From assembly GCA_009823395.1 (NCBI GenBank), contig CM020506.1:20399001-20463000 (forward strand): a stretch of DNA of 64,000 bases, read 5' to 3'. Made by a program: the position numbers and the translations under genes. Under the pieces are notes generated by a model, which was not told the origin of the DNA, did not search any database, and saw only the letters and a program-made list of their open reading frames with translations. This stretch comes from Thamnaconus septentrionalis (lineage: Eukaryota > Chordata > Actinopteri > Tetraodontiformes > Monacanthidae). Positions 1 to 29,822 of this stretch are shown here, in pieces (the stretch's first letter is position 1; every line of letters begins with the position of its first letter).

Positions 1-83
1 ATAATTTCTTATGAATGCACTCATAATGCATTATACAATAGACCTTCAGAGAAAGTGTCGGCCATTTTTTGCTGTCCTCTTTC

Positions 84-109
84 GAGGAGGAGGAGGAGGA
101 GGAGGAGGA
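84..109. repeat. (GGA)n trinucleotide repeat
   Basis: Eight or so uninterrupted GAG/GGA units followed by degenerate purine-rich sequence. It produces the poly-proline stretch of a minus-strand open frame, which is not evidence of a gene. Confidence 0.9.
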
Positions 110-1177
110 AGCAGGAGGAAGGCAGCAGGATGATGCCAGGACAGGATGGTGCTTTGTCTGAGGGCACATGGTTGAAGGGGCCGGCCTTCAGCAGTGTGGT
201 GTGGATTGAGGATGATGTCTGGGTGGTTATCTGACCGCCTTTGTTCTATAAAATACAGTTTGTCGTAAAGAGGCTGCATCCTTGACCGTGTCCTGGTTGT
301 GAGTTTACCATCTGTAAAATATATTCATGATGCATCTTATTATGAAAATAATCATGATTATACTCAATATAATACCTGAATACCCACATTAGACAAATGG
401 TTAAGAGTTTTTTCTCCTTCACACTAAATATTAAATTAGATTTGGCAAGCAAACAGAACAATCTTATGGAAGAAAAAATGTCAACATCATTATCACTGCC
501 TCTCATGAGGCACTGAAGGGTTGTTGGATTATACCCTGTGTACACACATAAGTAGCAATTACAAAGATGTAAAGATAGATTTTGAATTCCCAACATTGAT
601 TTCTAACTGAAATGCAAAAGACAGTCGTTCATAGGAAACAGGATTTCTGTTTGTTTTTGGTTACATTACGATTCCCTCCTGAAAATGTGGCAACATCGAC
701 TATATTTGTCCATAGCACAAACATACCCTATAGTTTTGATGGTGTTATATATGACAAAGGGATGGCGGGTGGAGATGACCGAAACAATACAAAACCTTTT
801 ACATTTTTTTAAGCATGATGAAATACAGACAATTGACATGAGAGTCACGATGACAGTTTTTTTGGGAAGTGTTACAACAATCAAGAAATTACATTGCGAG
901 TTTTCTTAATAAAACTAAAACGTTGCAAACTCACTCATATCGCCGCCACAAAAAACATTCAACATGCTTTCTGGCATATCACATTTCCCCAATAAGAGGC
1001 GGCATTAATTAAGACCTCCAGGCAGGGATAAGGGAGATGAGTTCCCACAAGCAGTGGTGAATATCACACACGGCATAATGAAGTCTTAAACTGAAGCGTC
1101 CAATGGAAATGCAGAGAGTGACCAACACAGTCATTTCAGCATGAAAACGGTCAAAGTGACTCTGGTGCGCGCGAGAG

Positions 1178-1193
1178 CACACACACACACACA
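1178..1193. repeat. (CA)n microsatellite, short
   Basis: About eight CA units, followed by an interrupted cactcacac segment. Confidence 0.85.
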
Positions 1194-1657
1194 CTCACAC
1201 TATATACAGTACGAAGTATATACAGATTTTGGGAGGTGAAAACCTGAAGATAACATATGAACACAGGGTCCAGTCAGTGGTGCTTTTACATCAGAATTAT
1301 TTGTCTCCAGTAAAGATAAACCATTAATGGATAATTTAATGCAACAGCCCTGTATCCCTGTTTTAAAAGAACAAAAAAGAAAAAAAAACAAAAAACAGAC
1401 AGTAGTCCCTATGGTAGACTCAATCACATGGCCTGCTGTGAGATAATTCCCCTCTGATGGTAGATTCTAGTGGAAAGAAGAGGCCTCATCAAGTAGCTTT
1501 GCTGCCTGTGACGCTGCTGCGTGGTAGCGGCTTAACAACCATGGAGATGAGGAGCATCTCAGACACCAACGGACAAATCAGAAAACTCTTAATCCCTCAT
1601 TCTTTCCTGTCGGGGATTTACAGTGGTATTGAGGGACTGTAGGAGAGACAGTAATAG

Positions 1658-1679
1658 ACACACACACACACACACACAC
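1658..1679. repeat. (CA)n microsatellite
   Basis: Eleven uninterrupted CA units. Confidence 0.9.
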
Positions 1680-3917
1680 TCTCATCGAGATGCGTCACAT
1701 GTATTTGACACATTTGTTGTAACTGAAATTGTAAAACTTTGATTTCAACGTCTGTTACGATTTTGAATTGGACAAAACAACCAAATAGTCAATGTGAAAT
1801 TGTTACTATCCTTCATGCCGTGACTTGTTTGCAAGTGTTTTGTGTGTGTTCCACGCTCCACTGTCTGACTACATGTACATGTGCAAGGTGACTGTGCACC
1901 TCTGCTGGAGCCACGAGACACAGTGTCCAACACAAATTCATGTATTTTTGCTTGATTTGTGATTGATACTACATTTGTCTGATATGAACAGAGCTACAAA
2001 TTAATTTAAAAAGATCCATGTTCCAGTGTAAAGGAGGAGAAGGCAGATTGATCGGATTTTGTGCATAGTGCAAAATTTTTAACTGAATAAAGATGAAAAA
2101 CAATTTATGCAATTAGAGCAATTTCTGAGTTTCGTACGGTCTCCAATCCAATGTGTTTAAGTGGTTCACTAAACACTCGTATACATTCAGTGCTGTAAGA
2201 TGATTGAAAAATCGAATCATCTTAATGGCAGACATTGTTCTGATTAATCGTGATTAAGCACATTTAGATAAATTGTTGTAGTGTTATTGGTCTCATCTAC
2301 GCCCACCAAACCCACCGTTCCAAACAAATGAACAACCACCGAGCAAGCAAAGAAAATGTCGAGTGATGATTAAAATATATAACGGGTGCAAGTGTGTGAT
2401 GGTCGATTGACCTCGCAAGGCATGCTAACGCTAGCTAAAATCATGCTAGGTGAAACCTTCAATCTGGAGGGTTGCCGTTACTCGTGGTAACTGTGACCAT
2501 GTTGTGTTTCTGAGGGGACCACTGTCAGTGACACACCTGCCCCCAACACAGAATTCTCCTTCTATGTGTCAGACTTTTTGCCTATTTTTATTTACATATA
2601 TACACATTATGTATATACATATTTGTATATATCCAGTATATGTGTCTGTCTCCTTAGATAGAAAACAGATGATGTAATTGCTAATGAAATCAATTGACGA
2701 GGACAAACGAGAAATAGTGTAACATCAATGTGGAGCAAAGATCCTTCCTGTTATGGTTCATGGCTATTGTTTAATTGGCACAATAAATCCCTGGACCACC
2801 TCAGAGTTCCCACTTTTAGCATGTAGTATCATCCCTTATCCAGCACCCTCAGTCGATAACCTAATTAACACCAGCATTGTTGTGCTGCCTAAGCAGAGGT
2901 CTCATTAACCAGAATTAAAAGCACCTTGCGTTCAGTGCATCTGCTCTCGAGAGGGTTGTGTTACATTTCCAATAAATTAACAAATAAATATGCAAATAGA
3001 TAAACAACACTACTCATGTAAGCAGGAGTCTCACGTGTCATTGTCTTGAAGGACTCACCAGTTAGATTGGTTAAACCAATGGGATGTGTTCACAGCTTTA
3101 GATGCTACAGAGATGCTAACAGAAGCCCCTCACACATGCTGCCCGTTAGAGGCAGCTGTGTTGTGAGGCTTTATGCCGCCTCATTGAGTATGTAACCCCT
3201 TATTACCACTGGAAGTGTCTGGTCCACAGAGCGGCTGCAAAGCGATTCTGGGGCAAACAGCTCACACTGGACACGTTTCAAAAGCGCTGCTGAAACCGCA
3301 AGATCAAAAGAAAGCAAGCATTGGAACTTCAAGCTCACGCTGGAAGCGATTATTATGCAAAAATATCAGTGATTAAAGTGACAGGCTGGTGCTGAGACAG
3401 CTTAGTCGAGGTTGCTCGCCTGATTTAACCAATATTCGCCCCTGAGTACTTATTTCACTCCTGGGTTAGTCTCTTTTGTTAAAATCAAGTGTGTTTTTTG
3501 TTTATGTGTCTTTCTTTTCAGATAAATCGTTCAGTACATTGTTGGGACGTAGTAATACATCCCGCTGTTAACATCTTTGTTAACGTTGTTGTTAGCCATC
3601 TCTCTTTATTATCCAATATCCAAGCGTTGGGCAGTCTAAGCTCTCCCGTAGAAATCCCACTACCCATGCAAGAGTAATCACCAATTTTTTTTATTTATTT
3701 TTTTTTAAGTTCCAGTCATATGCCAAATTGTCTCAGTTGCAAATGCCTACCAGTGAAAGTGTCTAAAGTTTGAAAATTTGAAAATTCATGACATAGCAAC
3801 CATATGTGCTACAGCTTCCCAATTCTAACCAAAATTTAGCCCAATGCTGAATGCTCAATGAAACATTTGCACATTTAAGCCTATTGCAGATTATGAAGTC
3901 AGTCACTAATTTTTTTT

Positions 3918-4050
3918 CCATCCATCCATCCAGCCATCTTTTTTTACTACCCTGCTCTCGGGGAAGTGGGTTATCTGGACTCTATCCCAGCTGTTATGAG
4001 GTGAAGGCAGGGTTACAACCTGTACAAGCTGCCAGTTCATCGCAGGGACA
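3918..4050 (-). mobile_element. Retroposon 3' tail ending in (GATG)n
   Basis: On the plus strand this begins with ccatccatccatcc, then runs through ctctatcccagctgt, gcagggttacaacctg and gccagttcatcgcaggg. This is a common fish repeat read in reverse: on the minus strand it ends in a GATG-type microsatellite tail, so the element lies on the minus strand and is 5' truncated. A second, shorter copy lies at 59381-59480, and the same tail follows a tRNA-like head at 56929-57018. No clear target-site duplication is visible here. The LINE or SINE family name was not determined. Confidence 0.65.
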
Positions 4051-7015
4051 TTTTGAAATGTATCTGATGTTGCTGGTGTTTGATTTCCCGCTAGGAGGGA
4101 ACTCCTCCAGGATATTTCCAATGGCTCCTTGTTGCTAGCTTACATAAAGCCGCTTCAGGAAACATCTACAAGTTGACCATCAATTGCAGCAACTTTTCAC
4201 ATTTACTAAAGGTGTCTTCTCCTGTATGAGGCCGTTCACATTGCTATTACATTGTAAATGTAACTTAAAGGAAAGTGTAAATGAAAATTATATTCTATTA
4301 ATTTTTTTAAGCCTGTCCCTAATTTGTCTCATGGACAATCGTATTTCTGTCCTTAACCTCAATACAGTACCGTCAATCACAAATTGCATGAGGTGTCCAA
4401 AGACTTTTTTCCACAATTGTAGTTCTCCACATTAAGGCCACTGTCACCATCAAAACTGGACACCAAGTACTGACAAATGTGACCAAAAAATTTGACCAAA
4501 GTAGATAAATTCAGAACAAGTTACATCTTGACATCGGGACATCACACTGCTGCGGCCCTGTTCATGCAGCGGAACACTGGAGCACAGCAATGGGTACATT
4601 TCAGCCCTTACTGGGCCACGGCCATTGTTACATGGTTGCTTGCAGAACATTGCCAGGCCCCCATTGGTGGGTTGCGGCTGGTAGGTAAGTGCTGATGTTG
4701 TTATGTCTGGTCTTCATTCACCTGTTAGATATTGGAAAAGCACGTGGGTGAACGTCCACTTTGCCTCGTTCACTTCCATTCACATGAGACGGCTGCTGGA
4801 TTGGATGGAGCACAGAACTGACATCACAACTTATGTTTTAACTCATTAACTCAATATGACATCCACAAGAACAATTGCATTTTCTGCCCCAGAATGCATG
4901 TGAATGCTGAGCAGTGAAAGAAATCAAAGTGGCAAAAGCGAGAACTGTGAACTGGATACTTGCAAATTTCAGGTCCAAATCCTTTTTTTTTTCTTGTTTG
5001 AAGTTGGAATTGAATCTGTAGCAGAAACCAATGTGGAAGAAGTTCAAAGTAGGCCGGGTCGGCTTAAGATCTGGAGATCTGTCCCGCAGGACTACAATGA
5101 TAAACTTGATGAAAAGGCGTAATTATTTAAACAGACATAAAAGTTGGCAACCTTTGAAATACAAGCTTGTGTCCTGAACAAAGCTGGACATTTTCAAAGC
5201 TGTACGATTGGCATCAATCACTCTGAAGGAATTGAACGATCAATGAACACCAGAAGAGCAATGGTGTAGACCCTGAGTCAGCATTAGTGATAGTTCATAG
5301 TATGTAGTAATTTCCTGCCTTGAGCTGTTATCATGTCAACAACACTGTGCCATGTTTTATGCCTATTACTTTCCGCCTGTTTCCCTGACACGTTTCATGC
5401 TGAGTACCTAAAGTGCATGCTCACCCAGCTATGAACAACCAGTATACAGGCAGATGGTTGCCGAACATGTTTGCTGAGTGTTTACTGCTTATTCCAGGCA
5501 GCTGCTGTGCTCAGTGGCACTTAAACACAGCTTTGTGTGACACTGTGCCAGGTTACGACTGGGCCATTTTCTCCTCCACTGCTATTTTTATCAGCAGCAG
5601 TGTATGGAGTGACCTGAGCTGGTTGATCCACATTTCCTTTTTGAGCCAGACGACCCCTAATCTGATCTGTCATATTATTTCTGCGACCGTCATAAGCGTC
5701 GACCGCCAGCCCAGTGGTTGCAATAAAATGATTTGCACTATAACTGCCTAGCGTTAAATTGCACGTCTCCTCCTAATCTCCCGGAAATCTCTCTTCCTGT
5801 CCACGGCTTTGGGGTAACATAAGGTAAATGCTCTATATTCTGTTCAGAATATCGCTGTGATAATAGGAATGAAAAATGAAATATTGTTCCATTTGTTATG
5901 AAGGACTTTTTTTTTTTTTTTTCTGTTTTGCAACTCAGATTTCAAAATCGCTCAGATTTGATCTCTGAAATTTCTGCATTTTCGCTTTGAAAGCAACGCA
6001 GAACAGTGCTAAAGCCCTGCGGTGGCTCGCCATGGGAAAATGACACGGTTCTATTTTCTGGCCCCTTGAACCAATAACAAATCTTAATCTGCAGGGACCA
6101 GGTAACAGTGGCGGTGATAAATCTGGATAGTCTTTGAATGCCCAAAGGTTCGCGCAGGCACATTTCAAGTTGTGTCCCCTTTTTCAAATGCTTTCCATGG
6201 GGTCTTAACTAATATAGTTAAATAGAATAAATCCGAAGGATTAGTTTAGAGATGGAACATCTGCTGCCTTTAGGGTTAGGGTTGATGAGTAGGTGCAACA
6301 ATAGCAGGCTATTCAAGCTTTTAGACCTTTCTTTTAGTTTTTTTTTTTTTTCAAAGATTGTTGATACTGTATATGCAGCTGAGGTGTTTCCACTTTTCTT
6401 TCATATCAGAAAAAGTTTCCTTTTAATGGCTTCTAAAAGTGTTTAGACATCTTTTAGATTAGAACACTTAAGTCCAAGACCTACTCCTTTCATAAAAGTA
6501 AAATAATTTAAAAAATACATTGAACAATTGTCAGCAAGGACTCAATCAGAAAAGCTTACTTGCCTGGAAAACTGCTGGAATGTCACTTAGCACAGGGGGG
6601 AAAGGAAGTGGGGTTGGCAGTTTAACATTAGACATTAAATGAACCAGTTTTCACATGCACACTTGCACACTTGCACATTCGCCGCCTCACACTTTGCAAA
6701 GCAGCGTCCAAAGAAGAATCAGTATGCGCCGCGCTGCTTGCGCAGGTATCGGCTGACGAATAACAATCAAGCCGAGCTGCCCGGCCGTGCCGGCCTCTGT
6801 GTGGGATGACGTCTCTGAGCCGAGCTGCTGACGTTACAGCCAGGCAACTGAAGCGCACGCACTCGCTGTGTGTTGGCAAACTCAAGTGATGTTTTGGACG
6901 AGGCCTTGAATAAACATCGCCTTTCGCTGTTGCTGTGAGAACAGCCATTTACTCCAACCACGTCAGTGTTGCAACCAGGCTTTAACTCTTGCACTGGAGG
7001 GTTTGTCACTTAAAG

Positions 7016-7100
7016 CAGTGGTTGTCAGACTTTCTCTGTCATGCCCCCCTTTGGAGAAAGAAAAATTTTCATGCCCCTCCCCACCCTGACAATACTGACG
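7016..7100. mobile_element. Left end of a hAT-like repeat
   Basis: The sequence cagtggttgtcagacttt followed by ctgtcatgccccc has the CAGTGGTT..CA terminal motif shared by several elements in this window. The matching right terminus was not located, so the real end is unknown and the element may extend several hundred bases. Confidence 0.4.
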
Positions 7101-10100
7101 AAATAGGCTGTTTTCAACTTTCATTGAAATATACAACATTCTTCTCACCTGTTTTAGTCAATTCTGTTATGCGAAAAAGCTTTAACGTACATTTTGCTTT
7201 TCTCTTAGTCATTTATGTTGTGCAGTAAACAACAGAAAACCCCTCCTCATAATTTCCCTTCTTTTTTGACATAACGCAATATTAAAACTATGGCGCATAT
7301 TGATTTTTGTTTTCTATAAGAAACTGTAATATTGAATATCACTGTAGTTGTATTTTGATGACGTTTGTCTTAATTTTGAATACATTGAAGACATTAAGAC
7401 TGAAGCTTGCAGGAATGTACATACTGGTCTTAAGGAGGAAAAAATAACAACAAATTGCTGCATGCAAACACCGAAATCAGACTTTCAGTTTTTTTGTAGA
7501 GACAATTATCAACACAGTGGCGGGCTGAGATTCATATTTTCTTTTTTTCTTTTTTTTTTTGCCACTGAAGCGTGTTTAGTTGAAGTGCTCAATCATGTGC
7601 AGGTCCACTTCTTGCCCACATTTCTGAACCACTCCACTGTCGCTCAGCGGTCTTACTTTAAGTCTCTTCAGGATGAGCAGCATGTTCACACAGTAGATAC
7701 GAATGCATAAAAGCACCACCTACTGACCTAATTGGACAGTCATTGTCATTCACACAGCATCGCAGCATAGCGGGGCCTTCGCCATGTTTTCTCTGTGAGA
7801 ATCTCCTCCTTGCTTCAGGCAAGGTCAAGACATTGTTCTGTTGTAGAGGAACAACTTAAAATGAAGATATAATAACAATAAAAAAACACTATTTGTTCGA
7901 AGGCTTTTGTCAGTTACACATATTTGTCTTCTGTTCCACTTTATTTGCCAGTGGTGCTGCCAGCTAGAGTTAGAGTTGCTCTTCCTCTGTTCTACTTCTT
8001 TCAAGGGACTTCCACTGTAAAATCCATCTTGGCGGCAGTAACACGCCATATTGAAAAAAATGTGGTGTCACTGCTAAAGTATGACAGAAGAAGATGACGG
8101 GAAGACAAAGCCCTGACATTTGGGGACATTTGACTCATTGTTTCAAACATCATATTAAAAAATATCTCCTAGCTGAAACTGGATTGACCTAGGACGTAAT
8201 GTCAGATTTGGTTGCAATCTGCGATTATTATAACAAATACTATTGTCAGCAAAAAAAAACAAAACAATTTGGCACGTCAATTCATGTAATGTATTCAGTG
8301 CAGCTAAAATATTCTTCCCTTACATGAGTTCTCTTCTTTCCCGCTTCTCGTGGTTATTATTTCATGCGTGTGATGTGATGTTGGTTTTTGCATGACATAA
8401 TGTCTCAGGCCACAGATTTTTTTTTCCTTTTTGTCACACAGATCCGCCTTTGTTTTAAACAACCACAACAATGGTGTTGGAGCTTGTGTCACTGGACCCA
8501 CCCTGTTGCAATGAATATAGATTTGCACTAAACATTTTCACTGTACTCTCTCTAAAAAAAAAAGAAGATATTTTAATATTCAGTATGCTCTATTAATATT
8601 TTACATTGTCTTGGCAAATAATCAAATTCTCCACAGAATTTATAGATTTAACCGGATTGAAATTATTCTTGTCCCGTTGATGACACAATCGTCCACGCGT
8701 ACAACCAAATAGATATTCCTGTTGCCAGTTTATATCCTTTAATGGAGCATGTTTGCCACATTTCACACCTCGTTTGCTGTGCCTTCACTTTCCTCGGAGC
8801 TCAGGAGGGACAAGGATCAATCCTGCGAACAATTTTTTAACTTCTCTTCCTTTGCTTGAAGTTCCTAAGGATGTCTTGCATTGCATTGGCTTTGTTTTTG
8901 AGCACACCGATTGAAGAAGTCACAACTCGACCTTCCATCTAGACTACACCTTCAGGAATCGTCCTTGAAACTCCCCCACCCCCATCCCCTCCTCGCCCCT
9001 AACCTTCTAATGAGTTGTGGTCCGCGCAGTGGTTCGTCCCAAAAGAGGGGCCCTGCCTCTGCCACCGTCAGCAACTCTGCTACAACTGCTCATGAATGCG
9101 GGATTCTGGCATTTACTAAATTCAAGGAGGCGTCTTTTCAATTAAAGCCCAGTGAAATACCTTTTCAGCCGCTCGAGTGGCCTGGTGAGCCACAGCCAAG
9201 GGGGCTCCGGCAGTATAATGATGCCTGGCACAATAGTGCCACTGTTCTCCAAGCCGTTCCCAGGAAACCGTACAACATGTGCCATTGTGCGCCGCGCTTT
9301 GCTGCCCAACCACGTTGCGCGACTTTAGCCGGCACCGGGAGGCCAGGCGGCGTACAGTGAGCTCACAGCAGCGTGGTTGGTGACACAGGTTCAGAGGATC
9401 AGCGAGAAGAGGGCCAGGGGTTTAGGAACCTTCCGCCGCGTTTGATGTTTTAATGTAATTTTTTGCCAAAAAGGCGGCCACATTTTTACAAAGGACTGGC
9501 TGTGAAAAACGGAAGTGGCCTGAGCAGGGGGGGAAGGACGACTGAGTGCTTGCCAGGAATGGTTGTACAGAAAACCCTGTGAATTGTTGTTGTGTTGAAT
9601 CCTCCTCAATAAGAGGGGAAACCAAGAGAAAAGTGACAAGCAGAAAAATGGGGCCACAAAGACGGCTAGAACTGGTTGGTGGCTGGTCTCAGCTGGTTCC
9701 CCCCTGTTTACCTCTATAGCAGGGGGGGTTTCAGCAACTTGTCTGTGTTGGTCCTCTATGGCCCTCGAGCTGCATGTCTTTGTATCCTCCATTGCCATCA
9801 ATGCTGTGTAGAGTAAAGAGTATGAGACTGGGCCAACTGGGTAATGGGCCCTTGTCACCAGTATCCGGGCAGTTCTGTGAGTCCAACAACACATCTGTTG
9901 AGATAAAGGTGCTTTTACACCTCACACATTTTAAGTGGACGGAAGACTTAATGGAAGTTTCCAATTCAATCCAAACCCAAGTCAGAGTTGTAAGAACCGC
10001 CCCAGGCTAAGGTTCAGGTCTGTTAGCTGGTTTGTCGTTTGATGAGTTTCATCTGGACTGAGCTACAACAAGGAATGGTTGTTGACAAGTTGTCTGTAGT

Positions 10101-10944
10101 GAGGAAATGAGAGGCATTTACAGGCAGTTTTCAGATACCCACAATTCTGCAAACCACCATACATTGTAGTTTGTCTGGATGTAATTCAATGCAATATTAT
10201 ACTTTATTCAATTTCCACATTCTGCTTTTCTTACAAGTAATCACTATTACAATAGGCTAAGTCTATAAAAGTGTCACTGCTTGGACAATAGAATTCTATG
10301 TTTCTTTTTAATTTAATTTTATGACACATGAGGATTGAGAACAGTAATTCTTTGCTAACTTTCCTTTGTTATTGTTCTTGGAGAACAAAACCTCCTCAAA
10401 ATTTGGAATACAAATTTGACAGCATACCTTAAAGATGCTCAGCGAAATTCTCGAAAGACTTATGAGCAACTGAGGCCAACAGGGGTCACGATGGCATTCG
10501 GCTTCATAAAGCTCCCTCATTCATTGCCCAGTTTATAATACATTTTGAACCTATTTTGCAACTGATTTCTTTTTTTCTAATTTGTTTAGCTGTCCAATTT
10601 TAGTTGAACTGTTCATGCACTTAAAAAAACTTAACAGACTATAAGGGGTTTGTTAATAGTCCCAATAATCACATCATAATTGACCTTATCCTCAGAAATC
10701 AGGGGCTGTCGAACCATTTTGTTCTGCATGTTCAGGTTTTATTTAAACTAACGACAGCCTTCTCCAGTCGGTCTGTCCATCTCCGTCAACATGTTTACAG
10801 TTTAATTCACCAATCTTTTTTTTTTCCCTCCGCAACAGAACCCAGGAGCAAAGCAAACTCCCACCTGAGTGCAGTGTAAACACTGAAGCAGGTATTAACA
10901 GTTGCATATTGGAGAGCCAGACACAACAAGGCCCTGCCGCGAGA

Positions 10945-27084
<16,140 letters not shown>

Positions 27085-27110
27085 GTGCCCCTGTTTTTTC
27101 TTCAGGTTTG

Positions 27111-27137
27111 GTTCTGTTCTGTTCTGTTCTGTTCTGT
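27111..27137. repeat. (GTTCT)5 pentanucleotide repeat
   Basis: Five perfect GTTCT units plus a partial one in the slc38a3 3' UTR. Confidence 0.92.
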
Positions 27138-28166
27138 CTTTTTTTATTATTTTAGTTTGTGTTTTCATGCTACCCTTTTTGCTTTGGATAATGTTGATGT
27201 CTAAGTCTTTTTTTTTGTTGTTGTTTTCCTTATTTTTCATTTGAAAATAGTTGCCACAGAGAGTCAGTGTGGAGCAGAGCAGCTCTCTTTACGATTCTCC
27301 ACATATTGCTCTCTCTCTCTCTCGTACTCTCTAATGACCTTTCAATGTACTGTACATCCAGAAAAACAGTGACCCGAGATCTGGATCAGCACGTTCTTAC
27401 AGAAAGCTGATTTGGATTCCACATAGCAAGTCAGGTGTATTGAGACTGATGTTGGCAGTCAAAGGCTGTGCCTTGCAAGATCAATGTAAAAAGAAAAAAG
27501 TAAAGTAGATAGCAGCTGTCTTGAAAAGCTTGTCTTTGTAGAGGTTGAAAGCATCTGTTAGCCGTCTGTATTCTTGACTTATCTCAAGATTATGTGTGCT
27601 GTTGGACTGCCACAACCTAAAGGCACCTCCTGTTTACCACTGCCTGACAAAAAAAATATATGGAATTAAATCTTTATTATATTATTTTCATTGTTATATC
27701 AAAGCTACCTTCATAACGTTCATCTCTGCTGTTGTGGGTTTGGTTCTCTTGCGCAGAAAGAAACAGAAGTGAAAGGAGTCGTGGGAACATTTTTCTTATG
27801 ATGGCAGTATGTTCTGATTCACACCAATGTTTCAATGTTGAAAAATGTTCATCTGTTCCTCTAAAGGGTGAAGCCTCCTGTTCCACTAACTTGCTGCTAC
27901 TGCTGCATATTTTAGGGGTAGGAGGTGTCAACACCTCCAGCTTCTACACAGCAAGATGCAAAAAAAGAAAGAAAGAAAAAACACTGACAGCACATAGTCC
28001 AGTGTGGCAAGCACTTCAAATGTAACATTCCTGCACAATATGATATAGATGTATATTTTTATTATGACTTGCTACTTAACCTCAAAGGATGCAGTGTGAA
28101 CTGATGATGAGGCCATTCATTTCATGTTAAGGAGCACCCTCACCCCCCGTCCACGTCACCGCAGGG

Positions 28167-28191
28167 TATCGCTGTGTCAAGGACAGCGATA
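28167..28191 (+). promoter_or_regulatory. Perfect stem-loop in slc38a3 3' UTR
   Basis: The arms tatcgctgt and acagcgata are exact reverse complements (9 bp) around a 7-nt loop, gtcaagg. The role is unknown; it sits in a GC-richer island of an otherwise AT-rich UTR. Confidence 0.5.
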
Positions 28192-29798
28192 GATGGTATG
28201 GATGATCTCCTCATTTGGATTGTCCAGGTCAAAGCAATCAGTGTGATGCAAAAGAGAAAGTCATTGCTCTGTGTTTTCACTCATGAAGTGCATGGACCTG
28301 TAAGAGTGAAATGAGTTGTGTCTGATTGTGTAATGGACGTTTTCAGAGGCAACAAAAGGGTTATTTAATAGAGAAAAACAGGGTCACTCCAAGAACAGTT
28401 TCATCTCTGTAAATATCCATTTCCAGCACAAGGTTGTTCCCTTTGGTGAATGATAAACGCTGAGTCTGCGTCTGTAACCACCCTTAAAAGGATTGAAAAG
28501 TTGGTGTACAGCAATAGCACTTTCTTTAAAAAAGCACAACTTCCTGTAGCCATTAATAGGTCGAAACACAGACAAACTAACAGAGTACACATATATGAAA
28601 TGTGTGATTTAAGAGCATTTTGCTTTATATTAAAAAAAAGAAGAATCATCGTAATGTCGATTATAAGAAAAACAGCAATGTGTCGATGGTATAACATGGA
28701 TATCGTCTCCTACTTTACTTGAAATAACAGTTGTCTAGAAGAAGAAAAAAACACTAATATTTTTGGATGTAGTTTTGGAGATCTTAAAGTGTTAGTGTTG
28801 GTCAAAAAGAAGAAAATGGCCAGACTGTATTTCAACTATATGCATCTGTGTTATTTACCCAGGGCCTAACTGTTCATCAGAAGTATAATTCGAGTTGATG
28901 GATTTGCTGTTTTAAATAACGTCATGTTCAGTGTTTATTTGGACGTATCAGTATAACCTGTTTCATGGTGAAATGCAAGAGGCAAAACCTTTGTTTGGAC
29001 TCTATAGCTGTCTTTTAAAGTGGTGAGTTCTATGTCATCTGTGGTGATTTGGCTTATTTGTCATGTCATTGCTGCCTCTTGGCAGACAGTAACCTACTAA
29101 CTTGGAGTTGTTTTTAAACTTGCCAACAGTTCATTATTTTTAAATGTCAAATCCCGACTATGCTACAGTGCGTGCCGTGTGGGTATGTTGATACTGTCCT
29201 GTCAATTTGTTATACAACAAACCTCTTGTAATCCTTTATTTCCACTCTGTGTAGATGTTTCTTCATGTGTCTGGATGCAGAAAGAGTCATCTTATTCAGC
29301 CACTGGAGCATAAAATCAAGAGTTTATATTTATCCCCCACTTCCTGTTTCCTGTCCGACCTTACTATGAGAAAGCAATGTGGTAAATCATTGTTACGGAC
29401 AGTCCTAATGGTTCCAGCTTCACATAAGATAAGCACAGCGTGGGGGATACACTGCATCAGTAGCTGATAGATGACAATCTCTGAAGACCTTGAATTAAAT
29501 GTCACCGGTCTCTTTTTTTTGTGTAATTTGTGTGAGTGATTGAGTAGAAACATTAAATATTGACATTGGCCAGCATTTATAAATACTGTACATAAATGTA
29601 TACCCTTTGTATTCTTTATGCATATCTAGTTTGTACCATGTAAATAGAAATGAAAAGTTTTAGTCAAATTAAAAATATAAATGTAATCATTTTCAAAGTG
29701 CTTTTAAACCTTTTTGTCATTCAGTTCTTGTCGATTTTGTTGTATCTCTATATATTTTAATATGTTGCTGGCAATTATTGTTATGTAAACAATGTTGC

Positions 29799-29804
29799 AA
29801 TAAA
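29799..29804 (+). terminator. slc38a3: Polyadenylation signal of slc38a3
   Basis: AATAAA, followed within 50 bases by GT/T-rich sequence (tggtggtctgacttttgtt), a typical downstream element. Cleavage is expected about 10-25 bases after the signal. Confidence 0.8.
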
Positions 29805-29822
29805 GATAATGAGGTAACAAAA

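Larger units (their letters stand above)
1..10838. other. Upstream region without a recognised coding gene
   Basis: No exon of a known protein was recognised on either strand. The region should hold the promoter and non-coding first exon(s) of slc38a3, because the first coding exon opens with a splice acceptor, but no convincing promoter was found. A TATA-like tctataaaag at about 10263-10272 is the only candidate and is weak. From human synteny GNAT1 would be expected to the left; none of its coding exons was seen. Contents noted: a GGA-type repeat at 84-109, CA repeats at 1178-1193 and 1658-1679, a retroposon tail at 3918-4050 and the left end of a hAT-like repeat at 7016. Open frames at 8911-9360 and 9391-9894 resemble no known family. 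Confidence 0.6.
27085..29822 (+). other. slc38a3: slc38a3 3' untranslated region
   Basis: About 2.7 kb, AT-rich and without a recognisable further exon. It begins right after the TAG and ends shortly after the polyadenylation signal at 29799. An ATTAAA at 27665-27670 could serve as an earlier site. It holds a GTTCT repeat, a perfect 9-bp hairpin at 28167-28191, and AU-rich words such as ttaaataa (28912) and ttaaatat (29553). Mammalian SNAT3 mRNA is known to be stabilised in acidosis through AU-rich elements in its 3' UTR; whether these words do that here is inference. Confidence 0.8.

Noticed and set aside
8911..9360. 149-residue open frame, plus strand
   Set aside because: Low-complexity and no family resemblance; not supported as a gene, though part of the region could be non-coding slc38a3 leader.
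9391..9894. 167-residue open frame, minus strand
   Set aside because: No recognisable domain or splice context; probably chance in GC-richer DNA.
10263..10272. TATA-like box as slc38a3 promoter
   Set aside because: No supporting start or donor site between it and the acceptor at 10838; TATA-like words are frequent in this AT-rich DNA.
1..10838. GNAT1 exons expected from human synteny
   Set aside because: No sequence encoding its conserved C-terminus or other exons was recognised.
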